This document shows, in pieces, positions 8,415-17,904 of a DNA stretch of 18,131 nucleotides (the stretch's first letter is position 1; every line of letters starts with the position of its first letter). Source of the DNA: Podila epigama (taxonomy: Eukaryota; Mortierellomycota; Mortierellomycetes; Mortierellales; Mortierellaceae); assembly GCA_015679605.1 (NCBI GenBank), contig JAAAVE010000021.1, positions 1,071 through 19,201 on the forward strand. The letters run 5' to 3'. A program made the position numbers and the translations under genes. The notes under the pieces were generated by a model. That model did no database searches, had not been told where the DNA came from, and was given only the letters and a program-made list of their open reading frames with translations.

Positions 8415-8748
8415 AAGTCTTTTATTTTTTCTTCTTCTTTTGCTCTCTTCTCTTCTCTTCTGTATACCTCATTCTACATTTTCGCCTCCCCATTTATGTC
8501 CTCTTGCCATTTTGTTGATTCTCCGTGGTCTTCTTGTCTTGTATACATTCATTTTCTTGTAGATTTCATTCTTTTTTTTTCTTTCTTTCTTTCTTCTACC
8601 TTTTGTCACAAGGTACAAAGTAAATCATCTCGTCTGCACATAAATCAAATGTAAAAAAAAAAAAAGAGAGAGAGAGAGAGAAAGAAAGAGATACCTGCCT
8701 CTGCGCATTGTTTTGAAACTAAAAAGCAGTATATTCTCTTGTATAAAA
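8415..8748. other. Convergent 3' intergenic region, TEA gene / VPS16
   Basis: Both neighbouring genes end into this 334-bp stretch. The + strand left part (8415-8600) is T/C-rich with TTTC runs at about 8571-8594. The right part (8653-8690) is an A-run followed by GA repeats, so each transcript meets a pyrimidine-rich 3' end. No gene is seen. Poly(A) sites cannot be placed with confidence. Confidence 0.6.
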
Positions 8749-11700
8749 CTATCTCGAGCTGGCGAGCTGCGTAATGTATTCATCAATCTTTCCTTGAAGC
8801 AGAGCATTCGGGCACTTGTCCCTAATCTCTCTGTGAACGACATCAAAATAAGAGGTACGTGAGTATTACATCCAGCAAGTATGTCAAGATAAATCTCTTT
8901 TTTTTGCGACAACAAACACCAATACAGACGAGTATACAACAACCAACGAACCTGAGGGTTTCCAAATCTCTCTGTAAAAAGGCTTGCTCTCCTGCCTCCT
9001 GGTATGCTTCAATCTTGAGAAAGAGACCTGCCCTGAGATGGGCATCACATTTAAGGATATACTTGGCCGCCTCACGGTATTGCATAGCCTTGACACACTC
9101 CTCCACAAAGGGTTCATACCCAATGGGTGATTTCTTGGACTTTGCGAGGGTCGCCACTCCGTCCCAATCCCTGATCTCGACGAGCGCACGTAGCTTAATC
9201 CACCAGAACCGCTTGTCTGGCATCTGAAAGTCATTTTTCACCTTTGTCGCCCGGTTGCTCTGGTTGCTTGTAATCAGTTTGTAAACAGTGCTGCTAATGG
9301 ATAGACCTGTAAACGGCAGGTTGTAGTCCTTTTCCAGCTGCACTTGTGTCTGAAGTAGTCTCAAGCTATCCTCAATGGCCTAAAGATATAAAAGTACCAT
9401 TTTTTTTTGTCGTTAGTGTTCCCATTTAACTGATAAAACAAGCAAATGTAAAGAGTATCCATATTTTAGACTATATATATTTTTTACCTTGGCCTCAAAG
9501 GCATGCTCCTTGTCCTCTTGATACATCCGAAGAGCGGCCTTCAACTTTTTAACGCGTTCAGTGTAATCCTTTTGATGAAAGCTCTCAATCAGAGAAAGAT
9601 TGGCACTTTCCACACGTCGATCATCCTGATAATAAAAGTCCTTGAGCAGCTCAGGGTCTTGTTGCTTGCCATAGGATTCCAATAGACTACAGGCCAGCGG
9701 CTTGTTGTTGAGGAATCGGAAAAACTCGCCTCGTTCGTGCTTGCGTTTCAAATAAAGAATGACATGGTAGACTAGATTGGTTGTTTTGATTGACCAATAT
9801 ATCGTTTTTTTTGTAGTTGTAGTTGTTGTTCAATTGTGAGTCCAAGGGTTAAAAAAAATCAGCAGCAGAGTGAACATGTCTTCCTTCTTTGTTGCCTTAC
9901 CCAGATCAGTGTCGCCACTCTCGATAGCCTTTACCAATGCAAGCTCGCCCTGTCCCATGCTCATTAATAATGGCACTTGGTCTCCTGCTCGGGGTTCATA
10001 ATCCAGTAACTATATTATACAATGCAAAGGGAAAGAAGGCGACACATGGCGTTCAGGTTTGGTGATGACGGAACTGGTTTATGAACCCCGAGCAGGAGAC
10101 CAAGTGCCATTATTAGAAGCCATCAATCGTTGACAAATTAGAGACAGACAACACCTCGTCCATACCATGGTGGCCAACTTTGAATGTCCTGTCTTGTGGG
10201 CAGTCATGGCAATATCTGAATAGGACAAGCCAGGCTTATTACCAAGCTTCTCGACTACCATACGGCACAATGTGTCTTCATCGTCGTTCGAGATTCGGAT
10301 TTTGGAACATGCCCAGTGGATCAAGATCCTGTCAGTTCGCATCTTGAGGTATTCACAGATTCTGATAGCCAAAAGGTACTGGTGTCGACTAATCAAACGG
10401 TCGATCAGTGCTTCTGGCGTAAGAAGCTGGTATCTATTGAAGTGAGATTCAAATGAAATTCTAGTCATCCTCCGAGACTTGATCTGGTGTTTTTTTTACC
10501 AAAGAATTAACAGTGCAATGAAAGCAGCAAGGCAAAAAAAAAAAAAAAAAAGGCAAGCAGAAACCTACTGGGTATATGTCAGAGGAATACCGATTTCATA
10601 AAATCGAACCGCATTCAACACGCGGAGGGTCTTGCACATGTCCACGAACGAATCTGCGTTGTGAATCTCCAAAAAGCACTTTCCAAAAGAAGCTGCCTTC
10701 AGGAGTGATCGTTGGTATTGATGGTTCGACTCGTGGCCAGCCGCCTCTATACAGGCTTCGACAGCATCAGACAGCTCTAGCCGAATGCTTCGAATGTTTT
10801 CGTCCGCCTTTGGGCTTTTTTTCTGTAGAAGGAATAAAAACGGTATTGGAGGTAGCAAAAAAAATGTGAGCTGGAGAAACAGCCCTTTTGAGAAGAAAAT
10901 AAAAGATGATTCTCTAAAAAATAACGTTACAACATACCTCGAAATGGTCAAGGGCATCATAGAGCATTGCCCCAGGCGCTGTCGAGCCAATTTTGAAGAT
11001 ATCCTCGGTAACGGCTATTCGAGGCGGCATCAATAATAAAAAGTAAGTAAAAAAGGATTGTATCAGAACAAGAGTCCCTAAAAAAATCTGATGAAAAGCT
11101 TGAGAAATCCCCCGTTGAACACATAATGTGTCGTGGGAAAATCTCCTCGTTGACCACTTCTTTACCTGGCACTTTTTGCAAAAACTCGCATTTTTCACTA
11201 CTAATGATGCGGACACCATCCACTTCTGGTATCAAAAAGATGGCATCGTCATAGGAATATCTAGAAAATAGGTACATCATGTTAGGGATCTGCTGTATTT
11301 GAGTGAGAAGAACGTCATGTCTGATATGATAAAACAATTCTTACTTGATCCAGTCCCCAAAGGGACCGACCATGAGTACGATCCTGTCCCAATACAATAT
11401 GACGGAATCTGTTCCACACCTATTTTTCATGCAGAGGAGTCAACAGTCGTCAATAAAAATATATATTCCAGTACAGGAAGAGGATACAGGATAGAGGGTT
11501 ATGGAAACAAAAAATAAGAGCGCTACGACTTACCAGACGAGTTGCTGTGGTGGTACTTGAGACTTTGTTGCAAACTCGGACAGATTCTTTTGAAAGTCAG
11601 TAGAGACCACCCACAACCGACCATCGTTGGTGAACAAAGCCAAGTACTTTCCGTCGGGTGACACTGACATCTTTTTAAAAGGGCCTTCTTGAAGTCTCTG

Positions 11701-13018
11701 CCAAATGTGCAGAACGCATGCGTCAACAGAAAAAATAAAAGAGTAAGAGTATCAGTATATAAAGATGCCTAACAGAATATCATAGATGCATTCACTTGTC
11801 AAAAATAAGGCCATGCTCTGTAAGCTTTAACTCTGCAGTACCTCGACACGGGCTTCGGTAGCGTCGACCACTACGATAGTAGCATTGATCGCCAAAAGGA
11901 CCTCGACATGCCTGCTCAGAGTGAATTTCGGAGGAATGACTGTCCACGAATGTGGAGGCTCGTTGATGCCCGCGTCCGCCAAGAACAGCGGTCTGGGTTC
12001 GTCAAAGTTGGTGACAGCAATCAACTTGAAGCTTCCTGTCAGTGCCACCAGTCCCGTCCCCCAAATCTGAACATCAATGACCTTGTTCTCCTTTGCTTCC
12101 TATTTTTTTAAGCAGTTCACATATCAATAGCAGTCAATACTAAATTTTTCTTGACACGGTGACAAGAGGAAGAACGACTCATTATGTGCATTGCCTTTGC
12201 AGAGGGGTGAACCTACCTTTCCGAGTGAGAACTGAGTGTATTCGCCGAGAATATTGTACATCCTGACCGTGCCATCTTCAAGCACGCAAAGAAGTTGCTC
12301 CGTTTCTGTCCAACCCATTCCAATGATACGGCCCTTGTCCCACTATTGGCGATAATGGAAGGAAAACGAAAATTCAATATCAAGCCTGATATCATGGATT
12401 AATTTTGACCAACAAAAGGCATAGTGAAAAAAAGAATGCGTACTTGAATAGGTTCCATGAGCTTTCCAGAAGAGGTGTAGAGGTAGATGCTTGGCTTGAC
12501 TGGTTGTTGTTTTTGTAGGAGGAGCACTTTACGGTCGTCGCGCACCAGAGCTGCGTTGTAGGGTGTAGTTGAAGCAGACGACGTGTTAGCATTATCTTTT
12601 TTTTCTACTTCCTGAACAGTGTTTTCTTTTATTGGTCGCGCTGACTAGACAGGCTGGGACATTCTTACCAAGCGGTCCACCAAATGGTGCGGCAGCGATC
12701 ATATACTTTGACAAGTCGACTTGTTTCCATAGCATAGTATATATCTCTTGTTTTCTGGAGTTTATAATACGGCACGCGTCCAAAAGTGGGCGAGAAAAAA
12801 AAAGGATAAGGATAATGAGCGATATAAAAAAAGCAGAGGTAGGTGTCATGAGAACAGCTGGATTAGCAACCTGAATGGATGACTCTCTAAACAGCATGCA
12901 AGTCTTTTGGCCTGTCACCTTTTTTTTCTAAAACAACAAAGGAACACATCATCTATGTGACAATGTACCTGTAGAATCTGTCCTGGAGCTGAATCCAGTC
13001 TGCGGTTGGTGGTGACAT
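8749..13018 (-). CDS. VPS16: VPS16, HOPS/CORVET core subunit
   Basis: Subunit of the class C tethering complexes that drive endosome-vacuole fusion; it recruits the SM protein Vps33. Fifteen exons, in order: 12969-13018, 12669-12754, 12444-12550, 12217-12342, 11842-12099, 11534-11697, 11345-11419, 11166-11260, 10938-11014, 10569-10822, 10166-10433, 9901-10009, 9488-9771, 8952-9379, 8749-8830. All introns are GT-AG (84-214 nt) and phases agree throughout, giving 820 residues against about 840 in human. The N-terminal beta-propeller has [12 protein letters not shown] (7-18), [22 protein letters not shown] and PEVDGVRI. The C-terminal alpha-solenoid has [12 protein letters not shown] (385-396), [31 protein letters not shown] and KSKKSPIGY. 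It ends [16 protein letters not shown]. The weakest donor is GTTCGT in the last intron. Intron 11 holds an inverted copy of exon 12. The start has A at -3. Confidence 0.96.
9965..10115. repeat. 37-bp perfect inverted repeat, VPS16 exon 12 / intron 11
   Basis: The arm at 9965-10001, inside VPS16 exon 12, is the exact reverse complement of 10079-10115, inside intron 11. With one mismatch (10002 against 10078) the arms extend to 43 bp (9965-10007 and 10073-10115). The 77-nt loop between the perfect arms contains the intron 3' splice site at 10010-10011. The coding arm translates to the conserved Vps16 segment [12 protein letters not shown], so exon 12 is the original and the intronic arm is the inverted copy. 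Confidence 0.93.
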
Positions 13019-13458
13019 GATTGTCGTGTTTTATGCACTCTTCTTATGTCTGTGTGGGGAGCCGTTGTTGGTGTTTTGTTGTCAGGAACAATCGCGAATG
13101 ACCCTCAGCAAACAACCCTGTTATTTGATGGGCAGTTGTTCTCGGTGACAAGAAAAAAAAAAGGCGTGCCCTGACGGGACATGTGACTTGGCCGTCGCGA
13201 TTTTTTTCTTGTGACTTGCATGGGCAACTTTCCAGGCTATCCTTCGATGGCCATAATTTCATGGCCAGACGCGCGCGTACATCCATATTTTACTTTGCAC
13301 TATAGTGGTCTTCCACAACAATCATGTACTATCATTGCTATGTATGCTTCCCATTCTTTCCTCAAAATTAATCAAGGAAGTTTGTTTACAATTTACTTGA
13401 TCATTTGTTACAAATGGTTGTCGCTCACGCGTCGTCCACGCGTCGTCTATACAATCTC
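13019..13458 (-). promoter_or_regulatory. VPS16 upstream region and F-box gene 3' end
   Basis: Co-directional intergenic space of 440 bp. It must hold the F-box gene 3' end and the VPS16 promoter. Two ACGCGT hexamers (13427-13432, 13438-13443) match the MCB box bound by MBF-type cell-cycle factors in fungi, but they lie nearer the F-box stop than the VPS16 start. Short palindromes are CATTTGTTACAAATG (13402-13416) and TGGCCAT/ATGGCCA arms (13248-13267). No gene is seen. Confidence 0.5.
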
Positions 13459-15687
13459 CTACAAGTCATCCGGCTCTTGCCCTTCCATAAGGTCTGCTGC
13501 CTGCAATATGACAAAGTGGCTCCCTAGTCTACTCTGCCTTGTTACATGAGGGAAACGAACTAGTCTGTCGAGACCGTCACCCTCTGCATGCCATCCATGA
13601 CTCTTGCTGGAGTATCCACGAAAAAAGATAGGGTCTGAAATATAGCACTGTGACCTAGAAACTGCCGTTTTGTTCAAAGCCAGTTCCGACTTTGCCCTGC
13701 CAAAGACGGAGCGGATTGACAATGGACTGGTGAAAGTTGAACTATTTGAAACTGATGCAGAGACTGAGTGTCTTAACAGAGGTCGTTCCTGCTGGTCAGC
13801 AACGGACATTGACGGTGGTGACAACGCCGTGTTCGTCCCTGTTGTTACACTTTCCAATGTGGGTGATGAAGTTGGATTGTTTGCAGAACTTGTCTCGAGA
13901 GTGTTTTGACTCTCTACACCTATTGGCGTGCTCAACTCTGGTCTAACCAATTCATTATCACTCTCCTCTCGAACAATTCGCCACCAACGGATAACGCGCT
14001 TGAATGAGGCGTCCAACTTGATGGCACCCGCTAGATTCCTGAATGAACCATTCGATAAATGTCGTGCACGTGGTGTCGAACTACTGATGCCAACATCTGG
14101 TACTAAATTGTTTGGTCCACCTCCGCCATGGTCAGGGTTGTTTGCATCGTTCAGGGCCTGCTCTTGACCTGTATCGACGTTCGATATATCTTGCAGTGCA
14201 CGAATCAGATGCGGTGCTGGGAGCAAAGGTCGGGCCCGAATGTCATTGTAAATGTTCTAAAGAGATAAAAATGTGTCTATTAGTTGTATTGTTGGCATTT
14301 TTGAACATGTCTTGGTGCGTCTCTCTCTCTCTTTCTTGGCCTCACCTTTAGCACTTGCTTGTCGAAATAGTGGCGCGGGTACCCTTCACTTGCTCCTCCT
14401 CCTTCGCGCTGGAGAAGCTTGACAAAAAAAGTACAGGTCACTTTGGTCCGTGCTCGTGGGTTCCTGAACTCTTGGTCAATAAACAAAAATGTCCAGATGA
14501 GGTGGTATAGTTTTTCGACAGGGTCAGCCGGTGCAAATGCCTCGATTGTCTCTGGGTTTGACTGACAGTACACTTGAGACAGATTGCTCACGAGGTTGTC
14601 AAACACAGCCATGGAAAGAATTGGGAAGATGTCATTTGCAAAACGCGTTCTAGTCACAGAAAATGTTGCAAGAAGGTCATTTTTTTGGAGTGAATGAGGT
14701 CGATAACAAAGACCTCACACTTTATATGTATAATATATAATTTCTGTGTCCATGTTGCGTTTACCTGATGGCATGGAGGATACCGTGACCATTGAATGGC
14801 ATGTCCTGTACAATCCTTGCGAGTTCCACGCGTGCTGGTCCGTACCAGTGTGTTGACACTAAGCTGCAATTCAAAATGGTCCTGCGATCGATGAGATGGC
14901 GAAAGACTGCTGACAGAATTTCAGTAGGTAAAAAAGATGCAAGGCTTCTCGGCTTATTGTGAAGTTCTTCATCCAAAGTGCTGTGCGGCGCGTCAGCTGT
15001 CATGAATCTGAAACTTCCGACTCGTCTGAATACGCCGTGTACAGCTGACCCTTTGGTGGGTGTGATATCTGATGACTCTTCTGTAAGAGATGATGTTGAT
15101 TTAGAGCCGGGGTGACGCTTGAGAAACGTACTGGTGGAAGGTGCACTCTTTACCCTTTCCCTTGGTCCAGGTGTCAGCGTATTGGGTACGACGGACCTAT
15201 GTTCCGCTGATGCTGTCTCTAATGTTGCTGCCATGCATGCCTTTTTCTTTATTCGGAGCGACAAAAGACATCCTGGTTCGAGGAGGTCGTCAGCAGCCGA
15301 CAAGTGAGCGGTTGAGGAAGTTGCTTGTTGTTGCGAAGGCCGTTGAGCAATGTCTCTTATGAATACTGAGGGAGAGGTACGATGGTGAAGGGACTCTTGA
15401 CCATAATCAGATAGAGGGCCACCAGTTGGTGAACTGACGACAAGAAACGGAGGATGGATATGGCTCTCGTCGGGGCCATGTGAAGCAGAGCCTGTTGCAG
15501 TTTGGTTGTGTGGAGCAGATATTCTGGAAAAGCAAAGTGAATATTGCTCTTTGTGTTCACGTTCGTGAGGTGGCGCCATGACTTTGGGCAGTGATGAATG
15601 AATTAGTGATGATGATGATGATGATGATGATGAAGAAAGTGTGATGAAGATGGATGGATTGAAAGAGATTCTCCTTGTTGCATCCAT
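13459..15687 (-). CDS. F-box protein of unknown target
   Basis: Probable substrate-recognition subunit of an SCF (Skp1-cullin-F-box) ubiquitin ligase. Exons 14765-15687, 14346-14649 and 13459-14256 join in frame to 674 residues; introns are GT-AG (115 and 89 nt). The F-box is at about residues 249-291: LPTEILSAVFRHLIDRRTI then CSLVSTHWYGPA, which shows the LP..I, the hydrophobic helix and the C.LVS..W signature. The N-terminal 240 residues are low-complexity, with a Ser run near the start. Residues about 308-408 form a more ordered block (FANDIFPILSMAVFDNLVSN, KLYHLIWTFLFIDQEFRNPR) I do not recognise. The tail has LDASFKRVIRWWRIV and then Ser/Thr-rich sequence. No WD40, LRR or kelch repeats are visible. 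ATG 15687 (ACAATGG, good context) is the only in-frame ATG ahead of the conserved part with support; TTG upstream is rejected. The F-box call is firm; the target is unknown. Confidence 0.85.
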
Positions 15688-15754
15688 TGTCTGGACAACA
15701 ACAGACAATATACAGGTTGGAGTGAGTTGAACCAGAGCATATTGAGATACACGT

Positions 15755-15840
15755 TCCCTGTGTTATTGCAAACAGCATAGGAATTGTCCCTGTGTTATTA
15801 CGAACAGCGTGGGTGCCATTGTCCCTCTGTAATTGCAAAG
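15755..15840. repeat. Degenerate 32-35-bp direct repeat, three copies
   Basis: Copies start at 15755, 15787 and 15822. The first two share TCCCTGTGTTATT, then N-GAACAGC-like sequence (GCAAACAGC against ACGAACAGC). The third is reduced to TCCCTCTGTAATTGCAAAG. They lie 68-153 bp upstream of the F-box start codon, in its presumed promoter or leader. Confidence 0.7.
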
Positions 15841-16411
15841 ACATGGATGTGTCCTATCTTTCTGTGTCTCTTTCCTGCTCACTCATTCCCTTTTTATCCT
15901 CGATGTCCATGCAACAACAGCAACAACAGCAACAACAACAACAAACAATTAAGATTGCCGTCCCATCACTTTAACATCTTTTTACATATTTTGAATCTCT
16001 TTCTTTTGACATTCATATTCACATCTCGAGAGTTGCTATGTTGTCAATCTCTCGTTCTCCCTTTCTTTCCTTTTCACTTTGAATGTCCATTGTCCCCCCC
16101 CCGTTCTCTGTGAACCTTTCTTCTTCTTCTTCTTCCTCCTTCTTCCTTCACACTCTTTCTTCACTGTCGATTGCTTAATCCATCCGCGCCATCCATCGAT
16201 TGAACCACATTGACCTCATTCATCTTGGACTGACGCGTGTTGCTGTGCTTTGTGTCCCTCCACTTTTCATATTTTCCTTTTCTATTTCTCTCACAACCAC
16301 ACAGACCCATCCAAACAGAGGGCATTTTTTTTATTTCCTTCACACTCACTCGCCCTTCAACAGACACAACACACATCCAAACACATACCCAACACACACA
16401 CTCAACACACA

Positions 16412-16439
16412 CACTCAACACTCAACACTCAACACTCAA
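16412..16439 (+). repeat. (CACTCAA)4 tandem repeat
   Basis: Four perfect 7-bp units, flanked by similar CACACTCAAC variants on both sides. Confidence 0.85.
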
Positions 16440-16511
16440 CACACACTCAACTCACTCACTCTTAGCACACATTCATCCTCAATTCCACTCTCAAACACAT
16501 ATCACACATAT

Positions 16512-16537
16512 CACACACACACACACACACACACACA
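16512..16537 (+). repeat. (CA)13 microsatellite
   Basis: Thirteen CA units end two bases before the upstream ATG at 16539. Confidence 0.9.
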
Positions 16538-16538
16538 A

Positions 16539-16574
16539 ATGAACTCTCAGAGCGACAGGAAACCACGCACATAA
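16539..16574 (+). CDS. Upstream open reading frame, 11 codons
   Basis: ATG at 16539 opens an 11-residue frame (MNSQSDRKPRT) closed by TAA at 16572-16574, 75 nt before the main ATG of the SH3-WW gene. It matters only if transcription starts upstream of it, which cannot be seen. uORFs of this kind commonly lower translation of the main frame. Low confidence as a functional element. Confidence 0.3.
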   Translation: MNSQSDRKPRT

Positions 16575-16649
16575 CAAAGACAGATTCTCTACTCATCCAT
16601 CCTATACACTACACGTATCGCATATTCATATAAAGAGGCATCTGACGCC

Positions 16650-17861
16650 ATGAACCCATCTCCATCCGCGCAGCAAGTACACCCGGCGTCCGGCAACAAC
16701 GCGACAGAGGTGACATCCAGCCAATCATCGTCCTCGCTCCTCACACTTCACGCGGATGCAACTGCACAGATGGATAGCAGCCTTCAACCACAACAGCTAC
16801 TACGCCATCGAATACCGGGCGAAGAAGGTGACGAGGATGAAGATGAGGACGAGGATACAGTGCCACTTATCATTGTCCGGGCACTCTACCCTTTCGAATC
16901 CAAAGATGCAGCATCCCTCCCTTTTGAGAAGGATGCCCTGATCCAAGTACTGACACGGCTCGAATCAGGGTGGTGGTATGGTTTTTGCAACAACGAACGC
17001 GGCTGGTTCCCTTCGAACTATGTCCAAGAGATCTCCGAGGAGGAACTGGAGATGGAGCTGGAGCTGGCCATGCTTCAGCAGGATGACACTGACAACCACC
17101 GTTCGAACGACCCTCAGAGCGAACTGGAAGACCACGATGACATGGCAAGTAACAAACGAATTGTCATTGTACAGCATTATTGTACAACAAAGAGCATTCA
17201 TTCTTTTTTTTTTCTTTCACTCTCTCATTCTCTGCGCGCTCTCTCTTTCTCTTTCTTCTCTTTGGCCTCTTGTGTGTCCTTCCTTCCGTTGTACTCTCTG
17301 TACACCCTTTCATTTTGCTTTTCTTTCTCTCTCCCTTCCCTGTCATTTGTGTTTCGCGAGCCTGAAAATGGCACACAGTCGCCGTTCACAAGGAAAACAC
17401 TCTTTTCCATCGCATTGTCGCATTGCTTGTTTAATCCTCCCATTCTATCGAATCCTATCCAATCCTATCCAATCCTATCCAATCCTATCCAAAAGAACCA
17501 TTCCATTCACGTAATATGCCTGTCTTCAGAGAAGGGTAGCATAGCTCTAACGAATCTTTCTCTCTCTCTCCTTTTTTTTCTTCTTCCTTTCACGCTACCC
17601 TTTTTCTAGGAAGGTGAAGATCTCTGGTTGCCACAGACAACGTCCGAAGGCCAAGTCTTTTATTACAACACTCGAACAGGAGAATCGACCTGGACGATTC
17701 CTACTCCCATCGATGGTCGCGGTGACTATAGTGATGATGGCGCGGAACGACATCAGGAGACACAACGTGGTCGGACCCTGACCCGATCAATATCTCCCTC
17801 CAGACGACATGGTAAGCCTAGTTTATGAATTTTATATATCATTCATTGTTTGTATCCATGG

Positions 17862-17904
<43 letters not shown>

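Larger units (their letters stand above)
15688..16649. promoter_or_regulatory. Divergent intergenic region, F-box gene / SH3-WW gene
   Basis: A 962-bp shared upstream region. The half near the SH3-WW gene is G-poor on that gene's sense strand (TTC, CAACA and CA repeats), like the leader of the TEA gene. The half near the F-box gene holds a degenerate ~32-bp direct repeat. CAACAG/CAACAA units lie at 15911-15946. A CATTCCC word near 15883 could be a TEA-type (CATTCY) site, but a single such match is weak. A TATAAA at 16629 is only 15 nt from the start codon, so it is not used as evidence of a promoter. Confidence 0.5.

Noticed and set aside
12770-12918. Possible extra VPS16 coding in the minus-strand frame starting at 12918
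   Set aside because: Joining exon 1 (ends 12969) to an acceptor at 12755-12756 gives the exact conserved FYRK continuation. Earlier acceptors lead to a stop codon or a hydrophobic non-conserved segment, so this is intron 1.
16629-16635. TATAAAG as a TATA box for the SH3-WW gene
   Set aside because: It lies only 15 nt before the start codon, so initiation about 30 nt downstream would fall inside the coding region.
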